Source: Oxytricha trifallax
Lineage: Eukaryota > Ciliophora > Spirotrichea > Sporadotrichida > Oxytrichidae
DNA length: 64,000 bases
Assembly (NCBI GenBank): GCA_000711775.1
Contig: ARYC01000077.1
Span: 58,812-122,811, forward strand
Reading direction: 5' to 3'
A program made the translations under genes and the position numbers. Position 1 is the first letter of the stretch. Each line of letters begins with the position of its first letter. Below are positions 24,425-37,093 of this stretch, in pieces. A model generated the notes under the pieces. The model made no database searches. It was not told the origin of the DNA and saw nothing but the letters and a program-made list of their open reading frames with translations.

Positions 24425-25844
24425 ATGTCGATATTTTAATCAACTGGGGCAAATGATCCCTTCAACTATCCCATGCCAAATCGCAAGGATTTAATGTCTC
24501 TTCAAACCATTAATCCACAGAAGGACTTAGCCAAAACTACCACAAAGAAGTTCACGAGTGGCAGATTGGAATCAAATAATCTTAATACTTCTGACATTAC
24601 AGGTAGTTATAAATTCTATATCTATTGCTTATCCATTTATCTTATTGTTTCTACATTATATTTGATTCTATATAAGAAGTGAAAAGTGATTGATAATTTA
24701 TGTAATTTTATTACATAGGCGCATCTCCAAAGTTACATGGCTCACGACAAGTAAATAAGTAAGAATTCAGTAATTAAAATTGGGATATTGCAAGATCTAG
24801 TCCAGCAGCCCTTCACATCGGCCTAAATAAGCCTCAGTATAACTTGGAGTCAGTTGATAAGCCAAATTGTGTTAAATTTACAACTACAAGACTAGGTGGA
24901 GATCCATTAAATCCCACATATAAAGTGTCAGTTGTTGAGCAGAGACCCTTCACACCCCCTAGATACGTGAGAGATCACATGGAAATAGATGATATCGATG
25001 GAGCTAGACCTAAGAAAGTTAAGCAAAATGACATTAAAACAAGGGAAATCATGAAGCTAGACGATATTGAAGGAACAAAGGCAACAATCAGACATTAAGA
25101 GAGGTAACGCTCCAATGGTTTCAATGCTTACGATTATTCTGACATTACAAAAGCTCAATTTGTTTCATAGAGAACTACAAATCCCATGAACCCCACTTAT
25201 TAAACAAGAGATGAAAATGGGTTCTTGGTTGATATTGGGGATATTCCAGGTAGCAAGCCATAGGGTATGCCTCCTGCTAGAAAAGATCCAAGAATTATTG
25301 CCAGTTTAAGAACTGATGATATTGCTGGTGCTAAGGCAAGTACCAAGGGATTGGGAGTTTTCTCTGAAAATCATAATAGAAAAGAGTTTAGATAGTCAAA
25401 TTAAACTGATGATATTGAGGGAGCAAAGAGTGGTTCTTTGAAAAAAGGGCCTACTGCTAATAGAATAAGTAACCCCTTAGATCCAAGCTATGATATTCCA
25501 GGTCATAAAGAACTTGGAGATTAGAATTTATAATATTTTATCCATACTCAAAGACTCAAGGGCAACTTACACAATCTTAGAAAAATTTCGCTAGAACTGT
25601 TCAGTAAACAACTGCTTAACAGACTCTTGCTAAGCCAGGACCATTATCAAACATTCCTGAATTTTAATAAGAAAAATTCAAGGATGATTATGTAAAGTTC
25701 TATGGCATTAATGAAAGAGAAGCTTAGAAAATTGATTTCAATAAGTTATATCCCCATTATAATTAACGATTTGAAATTAGCAGGATACTTTAATATTAAA
25801 AATTAAGTAATTAATATCAAAAGTAACTACTGCAACTAAGATGA
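24425..25844 (+). CDS. Protein with repeated DI-x-G-A-K/R-P motifs
   Basis: Function unknown. ATG at 24425 (MSIFQSTGANDPFNYPMP), TGA at 25842-25844. A short motif recurs: SDITGASP across an intron, then IDDIDGARP, LDDIEGTKA, GDIPGSKP, TDDIAGAKA, TDDIEGAKS and SYDIPGHKE between about 24990 and 25510. The tail contains VKFYGINEREAQK, resembling the repeat unit of the next gene. No membrane segment or enzyme motif. A small frame discontinuity near 25530-25550, between GDQNLQ and TQSQKNFARTV, implies a very short IES or a sequence error. The regular spacing suggests repeated binding to a polymer such as a microtubule; that is inference only. Confidence 0.7.
24603..24718 (+). other. 116 bp intron
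   Basis: GTAGTT follows ACAG at 24602, and ACATAG precedes GCGCATCT. Splicing gives SDITGASPKLHGS, which completes one copy of the protein's repeated motif. An AGG repeat at both borders also permits an IES reading. Confidence 0.65.
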
Positions 25845-25981
25845 ATCCATTTTTTGTAAATTATTTAATAAGCTCTACTTAAAGTTAAAACATATGAGTT
25901 ATATCGATCTTTTCAAGCCAATCATCTTAATTTATAATCTTTTAAATGATTTTATACTAAGCAAGCAAAGAGAGCAGAGGG

Positions 25982-26845
25982 ATGACACAACCAGTTAATA
26001 TGCCTTCAGAAATAAAAAATCACCCAGACTTCAATAAGAATTAAAGAAAATTCTTTGGTGTTGACAATGGTGACACTAAGAGTGAGTTCAATAGAAATGC
26101 AGCTAAATTCTATGGTGATAATCTAAACAACAAATCTCCCTAGAAAGGTTTGAACACTACCCAAGCTTTAGGTGATACTTTCATGAATGTGCAGACAAAT
26201 GTTCAAGTAAACCCAAATTCAGAAATGTTCCAGTAAAATGCAGCCAAGTTTTATGGAGATAATTTAGAGACCAAATCTTAGGGAAGTGTGTATCAGAAGA
26301 ATAAAGCTGCTTTCTACGGTACAGATTATCAGAGAAACGACGTCAAGCTTGTTGCACCAAATAATTAAAACAACAATAATCAAACTCAAGTAAATCAAAA
26401 GAGTGGCCACTTTAAGAAAGATGCAGCTAAGTTCTATGGCATGGATCATTTCTCAGAAACGTAAGTTAAATATTTGATTTAAAAAATTCTTATATAGTGA
26501 ATCATAAGGTAGTGTGTTCCAGAAAAATGCAGCTTAATTCTATGGTATGGAGCCTCCTGCTCCTGGTGAGAGACCATTCAAAATCTAGAAAGTTATTCCT
26601 GGATATTTAAAAATCATTAATTATTTTCATTCTTTTTAAAAGGATAGCAATAATCTCAAGACTAGCAATAAACGAAAGGAGTTTCAGTTTTAAACGAACA
26701 GAGATTGAAAGAGCATGAGCAATAAATCATGAGAGATCCTAATTATAGTAAAAACTAGAAGAGATTCTTTGGTGTTCCCTCTCATCATACTGTGCAACGT
26801 TCAGCTTCTTCAGTTTAAAAGTTCGATACATTTATTAAGCGATGA
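25982..26845 (+). CDS. Protein built of NAAKFYG repeats
   Basis: Function unknown. ATG at 25982 (MTQPVNMPSEI), TGA at 26843-26845, about 260 residues after removal of a 37-base intron and a 41-base IES. The sequence is a series of units with core NAAKFYG: NAAKFYGDNL, NAAKFYGDNLETKS, NKAAFYGTDYQ, KDAAKFYGMDH, NAAQFYGMEPP, often preceded by Q-G-S-V-(F/Y)-Q-K. It is bounded at both ends by a variant NQRKFFGV / NQKRFFGV. The gene follows another repeat protein on the same strand, whose C-terminus has VKFYGI. Such evenly spaced aromatic-glycine repeats fit a structural or filament-binding role, but no family is recognised. Confidence 0.75.
26461..26497 (+). other. 37 bp mini-intron
   Basis: GTAAGT to TATATAG between GAAAC and TGAATCATAAGG. 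Splicing yields FSETESQGSVFQKNAAQFYG, matching the repeat unit seen elsewhere in the protein; unspliced, the frame hits TGA immediately. Confidence 0.85.
26601..26641 (+). other. 41 bp IES, pointer GGATA
   Basis: GGATA at 26601-26605 and 26642-26646. There is no GT-AG border. Excision joins KVIPG to QQSQDQQ in frame and leads on to the FFGV repeat and stop. Confidence 0.85.
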
Positions 26846-27525
26846 TAGAATTATTAAATATCGAAAAAAATATTAACAAAGAGTTAGTTGCATTTAAGCA
26901 TTAAAAATGCAGAATTATTTAACTAAAGTATTAATTTATTAATTTTTTGTTATAATCTTTGAATTTATTTAGAAAGAAAATATATAACTAACAGGCTCTC
27001 TGTTTTTTCTTTACTATTTTATAAATTAATCTTTAAAACGAAAATAAATTAATTGAAGATTAAATAATAAAAGACCACTTTTTTAATTTTTATAATTTGT
27101 TATCATCTATACTTTATCTCAAAATAATTGAAAATAATTCAAATTATTCAATGATTAACCATACGGAACTTATTTCTTATAATAAAATGACATTGAAATA
27201 GTTTTTAGTAAAAATAGCAGGATATTTTAAAATATAAATATTTTAATTCGGAATGTTTTGATAACCCAAGTTTGCGTCCTTAAAAAAAATTAAAATATTT
27301 CAACAAAGAGTATAAATAGATAATTTAAAAAAGCATTTTCTATACTTTTAAAAATAGGCTTTAAAATGATATAAAATATCAAAAAATTTCTAAAAAAAAA
27401 ATTTAATGCAAATTTGATAATTATAAAATAATAGATTAAATATAGTAATATTGAATTTCTTGGGAATTATGAATAATTTTAAATAAGAATACTTAATTTT
27501 TTGAAAAACAATAGTCTGTAAAAAA
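26846..27525. other. Intergenic, AT-rich
   Basis: About 680 bases without a plausible ORF, repeat or RNA gene. It separates the stop of the FYG-repeat gene from the TTLL start codon at 27526. Confidence 0.5.
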
Positions 27526-30500
27526 ATGGAGGAGTCTGATATAGATTTATAAGCTATGATAATTAAGAAATAATCTAGGCACTTGATTCTTTATTTTAAA
27601 TATATTTTTTATCACTTTGTTAACAATACAACATCAGATGAGTCACCAAAGAAATCTGCTAACTAAAAAAGTGGTAAATAATAACCTATAGTGGATATCG
27701 GAGATTGTTAAATAACATCAATCACAGCCAATAATAGTGAATAAAAAGTCTCTAAAAAAGCAGCTCAAGTAAAGGAAAGCAGAGAATAACCTCTTATAAT
27801 AAATGTAACTTACACTTAGTATGAAGTGCTTAAAGATGTGGCTGAAGATTTGAATTTCAACTTAAGTTATGATGAAGAGGAGGATTGGGATATTTACTGG
27901 ATTGATGGTCCCATTGCTCCAACATTTTTACTAAAGATGTAGACATACTAACGAGCAAGTCACTTTCCAGGGATGTTTGCTCTTGCGAGAAAGAACTTAC
28001 TTGCTAAGAATTTATAAGCAATGAAGAAAGTATTTCCATAAGATTTCAACTTTTTTCCTAAGACATGGCTTATACCTCAGGATGCCAAAGATTTCAAAAA
28101 TTAATTTAACAATAAAAAGGCCAAGACGTTCATTATAAAACCTGAAGCCAGTTGTCAAGGTAAAGGAATATTTCTTACTAGAAATTTTGAATGGCTTCAG
28201 GCAGGAGAGCATTACGTGGCTTAAAGGTACTTACATAAGCCTTACCTTATTGACAATTTGAAGTTCGATCTTAGAATTTATGTTCTACTCACTGGAATAA
28301 ATCCACTCAGAGCATTTATTTACAGAGAAGGACTAGCTAGATTTGCGACTGAAGAATATAATTCTCCATTAGGAAGCAATCTCAATAACTTATGCATGCA
28401 TTTAACTAATTATGCTATCAACAAGGACAGTGATTAATTCGTATTTAATGATGATCCTAACAAAGATAATGTTGGCCACAAGAGAGGCTTGAAACCTATT
28501 TTTTAGCACATCGATGATAACAGAAAGCCAGATGGAAAGACAGGAGATAAAGTTTGGCAAGATATCAAAGAAGTTATAGTTAAGACACTAATCACAGGTC
28601 AGCCACATATTGCTCATTTATATCGTAGCTCAAAACCTGATGATGTTGAAAATTCAATGTGCTTCTAAGTCCTTGGTTTTGATATTTTCATTGACAATAA
28701 GTGTAAGCCATGGTTGATTGAAGTTAATCAAAGCCCTAGTTTTACAACTGATACCCCTCTTGATTTTAATATAAAGAAAGCCTTAATTAGTGATACAGTA
28801 GAAATGCTTAACCTTAGTTGGAAAAGAAAGAACAAATATATTGCTGCTAAGAGAGCTGAACAATAAAGGAGAGTGCTTGTTGGTAAAGTAAAAGTTTCAC
28901 AAGAAGAGAGAGAAGCCATAAGAGAGAAGAAAATGAGAATTAAAGATAAATTTGAAAGTAATCATCTTGGAAACTATGAACCTCTTTACCCTTTAAAAAG
29001 AGGAGAAACAGAGTACTAAGATGGATTAATGGAGAGATATGATTAACTGCTACTAAAATCAAAAGAAATATGGGAGGAATCAATTTCAGGAGGTGGCTAT
29101 GCAAAAAGGAAAGAAACACAATAGTCTTTACCAGAAACTAAAAGTACCTAATCTTCTTCAACAGCAGCTAGCTAAAACAAGCCTACTTCTGCTTAAGGCT
29201 TGAGGAAGCCTTAAACTTAAATATAAAGGTCCTCTTAAATAAAGCAACACTAGTCTTAGAAAAGCAGCATTTAAACTTAAAATTCAGCCTAATTTTAGCA
29301 CATTTAGCCACTCTCAACTAAAGACTCAACTGGCAAATCTTAAACATCTTAGTTGACTATTTAGCACTCGCAGTCCTTTACATAGTAAAATAACTTTTCA
29401 CTTGGTTAATCAAATAACTCTAGCAGCAGGCATAATCCTCCAGCTCAGCAAGAATCCTCTTTTTTCTTAGGTTATCCCTACATTAGTTGATTTTATTTTT
29501 AATCAGAGAGGAAGCAGAAGCTGATTTTATCAGGCTATCTTAGAAACTTAATATCAATACAAATCACATTTAACACTCACCAGTCAAACTTAAATCTCAA
29601 CCAATAATCTAGAATTCATAACCTCAAATTGACTATAGATATGGATAATCTGTGCAAGTTCCTTCACTTGCTTAAAATATTGTAAAAAATATAATTTTTT
29701 CATTTATTAAACTTATTTTATATAAATCATTATAAAACATATTCCTAGGATAATTTATTTATTTTAATACTATGTTTTGTTTATTTTATACTAATAAAAT
29801 AAATTAAATTCAAACCAATTATGTTATAATCTTTTATATTTATATTTAAATTATTATTATTTTGAACTGATTCATTAATAATCAAGCGAGAAATGCTTCA
29901 GTTGACAATAGCAACCACCCTAGTAGAGGCTTCCAGAAGAAATTATCTTAAACCAATTAACTTTTCTCTGGAATCGCGAACCAATCTTAACAACCATTAA
30001 TCACAAACTAATAGCAGGTCGCCGGGGCTTAGAAAATAAACACTAACTAATTAGCCATACTATATCAAAAATAACAAAAGTAAAACATTCAGAGCTAACA
30101 TTAACAGTTACAGTAGCAATTAATGAATTAGGGGCAGTAAGCTAGGTCATAAAATTAATAAACAGATATCTTAAGAATAAACTCTATTGATAGACATATG
30201 GGATTGAATTAGTTTGGCTAGAATCATCATCATTAAGTTATTGTAAATAACTAAAGCTAGAATCAGTAGAGTATCTATTTATAATTTTAAATTGGTTGCA
30301 TTTATTATCTATGTGCTTGCATAAAACAATCCTCAAAACTTTCAATAACCATTAAATTTAAACCCAGGCAATTTAAGAGCGACTTAGGGCTAGTAATAAA
30401 GAAATAACAGTCAAACTGTGGGGATAGTTGGAGTGAGCATGGGTGCAATGTAGTAAAATAATAAAAACATTTAGATAAAGAATATGAATGGGGCACCGAT

Positions 30501-30618
30501 TGGGAACGATGGACTTGTGCTTAAGGGCATGTCACTTGCCAAGCAGGGAGGTGGGACATTTTAACAGTCATAAGTTTTAACTTAGTAAATTTACAGAATG
30601 CCTTATCAAAGATAGTGA
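27526..30618 (+). CDS. Tubulin tyrosine ligase-like polyglutamylase (TTLL6 type)
   Basis: ATP-grasp ligase that adds glutamates to tubulin tails, acting on cilia and cortical microtubules. ATG at 27526 (MEESDIDLQ), TGA at 30616-30618. The TTL core runs from about 27800 to 28820: [44 protein letters not shown], the ATP-binding [54 protein letters not shown] and the metal-binding [21 protein letters not shown]. The order and wording match TTLL6/13/4 polyglutamylases better than TTL itself. A basic segment and a long Q/S/N-rich tail follow. IESs: 27580-27612 (secure), about 29465-29510, 29675-29885 and 30270-30310. Confidence 0.88.
27580..27612 (+). other. 33 bp IES, pointer CACTT
   Basis: CACTT at 27580-27584 and 27613-27617. 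Removal replaces a run of hydrophobic residues by [14 protein letters not shown] in frame. Because the length is a multiple of three, retention would not break the frame, so the call rests on the repeat and composition. Confidence 0.65.
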
Positions 30619-30774
30619 AGAGTTTTACCATAAACATTTAATTTGTAAATTAATTTGTATCAATTATATCATAATTTTTATCCATTTAATGTGATACATT
30701 TTAATATAACAATTTGAAAGTTGAATTAAAAAGGATTAAAGAAATAAAATTCTCTTTTGAGTTTGTGAAGATAT

Positions 30775-33700
30775 TCATGATATGTCTGCATCTATATCGT
30801 AAGGATCCTCTGCATCTATATTTTCAGGGTCCTCTATAATTTCAACTGTTTAATTAGTTCGATTGAAATCTTAGTATAGCATAGGCTGCCTTTGATTTCC
30901 CATATTTCCTGTGAATTAGATTCTATTTGAATTAAACTGTGAATCTTGAATTGGTTGGAAATTAACGGACTTCTCTCTTTACTCAGTCTCAATGATTAAG
31001 GAAGATTAAAAAGAAAATTTCAAATTTACATTTAGAAATTATATTAAAAATATCTCTAGTTTAATCTGTGTTTAATGCAAAGGATTATAATTATCTTTTC
31101 ACCATTTCTGTGTTTTCTCAAATGTACTTAACTTTATTAAGCCTTTTTAAAAATGTCAATATAGATATTCATTTTTAAGTTTTTTATTTTAATAAAAAAT
31201 TATTTATGAATCATTTTTATATTAACTAAAATTAATCTTATTTACTTTAACAATTTTAATTTTTACTTAAATGATTACATCAGACTCCAAACTTGAATAA
31301 TCAGATTCTCTATCAATATCTATGTCATCTTGTTTTATGAAACTTTCCATTTTCCTTTCTGTATTTCCGATAAGTTTCTCTACTGACCCTTGATAAGTTT
31401 ATTGTTTCTTATGAGCTGGGATGATCTATTATTAAGGATTCTTTGATGGTTGAATTTGATTTGGTTGAGGAGCAGCTACAAACTACTTTTATTGTGAGTT
31501 TAGCTGTTACTTTTAAATTGGCTTTACTTTTTCTGGGGTAATAGAAACTAGTTACTGTGTTTCTTGAAGCAAATTATTTTGAGTTATTGTTGCATTTTTA
31601 GAAGGTTTTACATCTGTTGACTCTCTGAGATTTAAAGAGTCATTCAGTGAATCTAATATAGATTTCTCAGGGGAAGGACTTATGTTATTATGAATCTTTA
31701 CTGGAGTTTTCAATTGGTCTTTTAAGGGAATCTCCTATGGTTTCTTAATTTCAATGGACATATTTTAAATTTAAGATTAGAATTAGAGTTAAGTCTCATT
31801 TTTCTCAAGATTTTTCTATTCGTGGACCTAGGATTTTAGCTGTTCTATATAATTTTGGTTTTAATTTTCTAATGGCCTGATAAACCTCTAGTTATTTATT
31901 TGAAGCTATTCTTAAATAGATAAGCTCTTTGTTTATGGAGGATATTGTCCTTAATTTGTTAAATATCCTTGCAATTATTGCTTTTCTTAAAATTGCGGAA
32001 TAACATGATATTGAGGTTTGTTAAGTAATTACTGCTGATTATTGAAGCTTTAACCAGCTAAATTATGATACAATTGTTATTAGAAAGGTATCTTTGAAGT
32101 AATATTTTACTCTTACATATATGGCGTTTTATTCATTATGTTTTGACTTTCATACTGCTAATATTACTATGGAAGTGATTACTAGTACTACTAGGAGAAG
32201 GGAGTTTAATACTCTGGTTATTATATCATAGAATTTTAAAGCGATTGATGAAGATGGTCTCTATAAGTTCCATCTACATAGTCACTTTGATAGACTCTCT
32301 AAAATCTAGACTAAGCAGTACCTGACGGTCTTGTTGTAGATTTGGCCTTCTGCTATTATTAGCTAACTTTGCCTTTTTAATTGGCACTAAGATTTAAATT
32401 TTATTAATTGGCACTAAGATTTAAATTTTATCTCTATGTACCAGAATACACACTGCTACGATCAGGACTCTTACCATAGGATCTATTTAAGGAGGTTTAT
32501 CTCTTTCCTTATTTCATTTATTGTTAATCGTAATTTCTTTAATTGCTATTTACCACTGTTGATCTTTGATTCATAATTTAAGGTTCTTCATTAAAACTTT
32601 GGTTTTGAACATTTTTCTAATTTAAAACCAATCCTAATTAGAGTTGTTATTATTTCAATGTCTAATTATTTAGCTGCATTGCTTGATTGATGGATTTGTC
32701 TAAAAAAGGGTGGTAGCCTGTAAGAGTGAAGTTTGGATCTTGAAGTTGCTTATATTATCTTAGTATTTACTTTTCATTGTCTGTGAATTATTTAGTGTTT
32801 TGAAGCATAATTGGGTATTCCGTCCAGAAATTTGGGTTCATTAACAGTTGTTATAATAAAAATAATATAAGACCAATCTTTAGTGTTATTGAACTCTTAA
32901 AACTTTCTGACTAATCTTTTGGTCTAATTGATATACCTGGATAAAACAAGCATCTCTTTTATCACTAACTATCACTTCCCTGCAATTATTGCTTACATTA
33001 AACTCTCCAATTTCTTTCATTACTGTAGTTCCTAGAATATCACATACCTTAATTCCTGTGGCTAATTCTATCAAGCTAATTATATTTTTGTGAGATTTAG
33101 TCAAAAGATAGAGACCTGATGGATCAATAGATAGATTAGTTGTCTTATCTTCAATTTTAAGTTTAGCACGTATATCTCCTTATTAAATGTTAAAGATATA
33201 ATAATACCCAGTTGAAGTTAGCACAATTAGATAATCTTTGGACGATTGATTAAAAAATAAAAGAGCATAGATTAATAAACAAAATAATTGATGAATCTAG
33301 TAATCAAGGATTTATCCCTCAATTTGATATAGTTGTAATGACTGGAGTTCAATGTGATCTTGATAGATCGCTAATTATTGCAACTCAATCACTTCAGGCC
33401 TTGCTGGTCTCAGTAAAATAATTATACCTTAAGATACGAAAATAATTTATTTAAATTATAGCTACATTTGTTAGAAGTTACTTTAATACATATTATCTAC
33501 TACTTTCACTTTTTACTCTCCTACTTCTTGAATAAATTTTGGAATTTCGTGAATTTTAAGAAGTTTATCTTAATTCTAGACTATTTTGAATATTACATTA
33601 TTGATATTAGTCTCAACAATAAAAGTTGTGTCATCTATCATTTATAATCCCATGACAGTATTTTTGTAATCATTTTTTAACTTATTAGAGTCAAAAGAAT

Positions 33701-35226
33701 TGTTTAGATCAGTTTCTGTCAAAATAAATTATTTTAGTACTTTGAATTCTCTCATGTCTAGAAAAACAAAGAGTTTCTAGTAGATTACAGCTAAAAAGCT
33801 AAGATTGTTTTCAATGTCAAATCCACAGATCGGTCCTTAGTTTTACAGTAAGACTATATTATTTAGGTCGATGATTTTATACTCTTAAAGTTTTTGTGTT
33901 TTTTGCTTTATTAAAAATATAAAAGGTATTTGAGATATTTTTAATAAATTAAAGTTGAGTATGCTCATTTTTAGTGTACATTACCAAACAATTCTTAATG
34001 GGCAAAACAGCGATAAAGCAATCAGAATTTGCAAGTGGTAAAGGTTTCATAAATTTAAAAGCTTCATTAAGTCCAAGATGAAACTTTAGTACTTACTTAG
34101 TGGTTTAATCAAGAAATATGTATGAATGATCCTGATATAAAACCAATAACTAGTCGGAAGAATTGAGCATGATTTTTTGTATAGATTTTTGTTTCTATAA
34201 GTGATATTCAACATAAAATGGTTTTAGAAGTTTGGACTAAAAAGGTATCTACTTTATGAAGGTACCGTTCAACACATTGAAAAACACAAGAGCTCCTTTT
34301 TAAGTACCGCAGACTAATTAAGTTCTCTGAATAGTGAGACATGTGAACTGACCATCTTACTCATTAGATTTTTATTCATAAAGCAACTGCCCAGTTAAGT
34401 TTATGCATTAGATGTCGCCTGATTTGTAAAGAATAATAATTAAGCCATATTCCTCCACAAGCTGTATCTATTTTACTTCTTATGGCAGTCTCACTGATTT
34501 ATAATGCAATGCTAATAAATTAAATAGATATCAATTTCTTTTTATTCTACTTATCTTTACTGTTTGAGATTCGACAGAGTATTCCAAAGTTTTAAGACAT
34601 TATTTTTCGCAAACTATGATTCTTAAAAAGCTCTCTTTGGAGTTTTAAATTCTCAATTAATCTTTTTAAATGTCTTTACTAACATGGAGCATCAGTGGAA
34701 TCTCTTAATTTGAAACATACTATTTCATTATTTAAACATAAGAAACTGCATCGATGTTTCTATTTTGTATTTCATAGGCATGAAGTGAATAGCCACCTTA
34801 ACTGAGGTTTTTCAATTTATAACTTTAAACAACATATATTTGCTAGATTTAGTTTGGTATCACTTTTGAGTACTACAGAATAATATGAAGTTCCTTTTCT
34901 GCTACTAATCTAACCGGATCACAACTCTCTATAATTAAAGGTTCACAAATATCTCTATAAGGCTCTTCATAAGTAATAAATCTAATTGAATTAACACCAG
35001 CACTTTGTTAAATTATCATCAAAAAGTTTCCACATGGAGTGAAGCTTAGCTAACTGAACTCTTGGTTTAGAGGAATGATTAATTTATGGCCATTTATATT
35101 ATAGTTCAAAAGCTCTATAGAATTAGAAGCTTCATATGCTATTAAAGGTTTTGAGGGATGGAGAGATATGCGATGTGTGTTTGAGATTGTTGATTCTTAA
35201 AAGGTCAAGGGACAATTGTGAAACAT
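30775..35226 (-). CDS. Large WD40-like beta-propeller protein with Q-rich C-terminal half
   Basis: Start at 35226 (MFHNCPLTFQESTISN), stop TGA at 30775-30777. The N-terminal half, about 35.2-32.8 kb, reads as degenerate WD40 blades: RISLHPSKPLIAYEASNSIELLNY, FTPCGNFLMII, SGDIQCINLTGQLL, SIDPSGLYLLTKSH and IKVCDILG. The C-terminal half is Q/N/S-rich, ending in an acidic repeat (EDPENIDAEDPYDIDADIS). Long propeller plus disordered tail recalls MABP1/WDR62-type or ciliary WD40 proteins, but I cannot assign an ortholog. IESs are likely near 31010-31290, 33900-33960 and elsewhere, with borders not resolved. It converges with the TTLL gene, 156 bases apart. Confidence 0.6.
32377..32430 (-). repeat. 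Perfect 27 bp tandem duplication in coding sequence
   Basis: The unit beginning TTAATTGGCACTAAG occupies 32377-32403 and is repeated exactly at 32404-32430. It lies in the Q-rich half of the WD40-like gene and keeps the frame, duplicating nine residues (NLSANQQNL-like). Identical copies suggest a recent slippage event. Confidence 0.9.
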
Positions 35227-35376
35227 CTTTTGATAAAGTTTTATTTTATTTTAATTTAAAATTCTTTGAAATTCAATTCCTATTAAAAGTATTCTTGCTT
35301 TACAATATAGATGTTTAAAAATCTATTAAAAAAAAATATTTCCTTTAAATCAATTTTACTAAAATAATTAGAATGA

Positions 35377-36923
35377 TCAATCTGCTCTATCGAATCTAAC
35401 TGTGACCTACCTTCCATTAAATTTGGCTTAATCCATTGCTTTTATAGCATTTTCAGCATTTAAACTTGATTCAAATTTTATTAAACCGTAGCCTTTGGAA
35501 CCTCCTTTCTCATCCCTTGCTATTTATGCATTAAGTACTTTTCCAAAAGCGAGGAACGCATCTCTTAGTTAATCTGCAGTGACAGAATAAGGCAAATTTC
35601 CGATGTATATGCTCTTAGATAGTTAACACGATTATTGTCTATCTCTTTCTCTATCTCTACCATCAAATCTATTTTGAGGATTGAACCGTTTTGGATTTGA
35701 CCTTGATCTACTTCTCTAATTACGATTTAAAGGAATGAAATCCATTGACTTTTAATAGCCATCTCTGCCATCTCTGATATTGTATCTGCCATCTCTGATA
35801 TTGTATCTGCCATCTTAAGGTAAATTTATTGACTATTAAGCTCTGCTCCTGCTGCCTTGCTCATGATATTCCTTAACATAGACAGTTCTCCCATCTAATT
35901 GTGTACTATTTACCTCTCTGATTGCTCTGATTGCATCGTTTTAATTTCTAAACTCCACCACACTAATATAACAAAGTTAGACCATCATAATTGCTCATCA
36001 CCAAAATATCAAAGGTTCAAGCCAATCAAACTTCAAAAACCATTTCCAAATCAATTAAATGGCGACCATATGTTACAACACAATCAAATATGAATACTTT
36101 ACCCTGTACCTTTGGAGCGCCCCTTATCATCCTCAAAGATATCTGCTCTCACTACAAATCCACACTTCTTCATGTGATCCTTCAATGATCTCCAATCAGT
36201 TGCAAAAGCCAAGTTTGTTACATAAACCTTATAACCTGCTCCTTACTATTCTCTTTCCAATGGCATTCTTTTTGCGATATCTTCATTCATTCTAGACACT
36301 TAGTAGTTCTAAGGATATCCAAAATCTACTTAAGAATGATTACTCTTACAATAAACTTTACCTCGTTGCTTAGGTCTACCTGAGAAGTCTCGTCTGCTTT
36401 GATAATCAGTAGAAGTAGATCTATTTCTCTTATCATTATCTCTCCTAGATTTATTAACAGAGTAAAAGTTGCCCTCTTAAGACCTATCCCTTCTTTTGCC
36501 AGAATGTCTCCTTGAGCTATTTGATCTAATTTTATTAAATTTTCTACCTCTATCTCTACTTCTGTCGTTACTAATGTTTTACCTTCTATTATTATAGTCT
36601 CTATGTCTGCTATTAGAATTTTAAAAGTTCATTTTACTGCTTTGTTTATCTCATTGCCCATAGAAATTTTCTCTATTTTTGACTTAGCGTCTATCTTCAA
36701 TTACCAAATCATCTATTGGTCTGTTATTATAAGTCAAGGTTCAAAAAAAATCAGCCCCTCCCCTTGGTTATGGATTTGATTTTGGAGTCGAAAGGCAAAC
36801 AAAAGTGTGCAGTAATATAACTGATTATACTATCTGGCATGTTTCAGCCTAAATATTAAATTCCGTACTGTATAAAATAATAATAATAATAAGTCGAAGC
36901 TGTTTCTTCTCTTGTATCCATAA
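35377..36923 (-). CDS. RS-rich RNA-binding protein with two RRMs
   Basis: SR/hnRNP-like protein. Likely start ATG at 36921-36923 (MDTREETAST), stop TGA at 35377-35379. After an eliminated segment around 36650-36850 the N-terminus is basic and R/S-rich (SRDRGRKFNKIRSNSSRRHSGKRRDRS). RRM1 begins KVYVTNLAF near 36230, with RNP1 split by an eliminated segment near 35960-36110 (KGRSKGTG... VEF). RRM2 reads SKSIYIGNLPYSVTADQL near 35615, with RNP1 KGYGLIKF near 35500. The linker is DGRYNIR-repeated and RS-rich. Such proteins act in pre-mRNA splicing or mRNP packaging. Conservation of RNP2/RNP1 is clear; the exact subfamily is not. Confidence 0.8.
35767..35808 (-). repeat. 21 bp tandem duplication (DGRYNIR codons)
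   Basis: A 21-base unit starting GCCATCTCTGATATTG is present twice in a row. It encodes two identical seven-residue units (DGRYNIR) in the linker between the two RRMs. Confidence 0.88.
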
Positions 36924-37093
36924 TGAGTGAGTTTTTAACAAAATGGGATTATGAAAAAGATTTTTTGGTTAAAATTTAATTTAGAAATAATAAGGCGTAC
37001 TTAATTGTGATGTGATTGATTAATAAATTAAAAATAGTTATTCCAATTATTTAAAGAAATTATATTCCAAGTTAAATTTAAATAAATTATAAA

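Noticed and set aside
35136..36295. Plus-strand open frames over the WD40 start and the RRM gene
   Set aside because: They lie antisense to the conserved RRM motifs and WD40 N-terminus and have no motif of their own.
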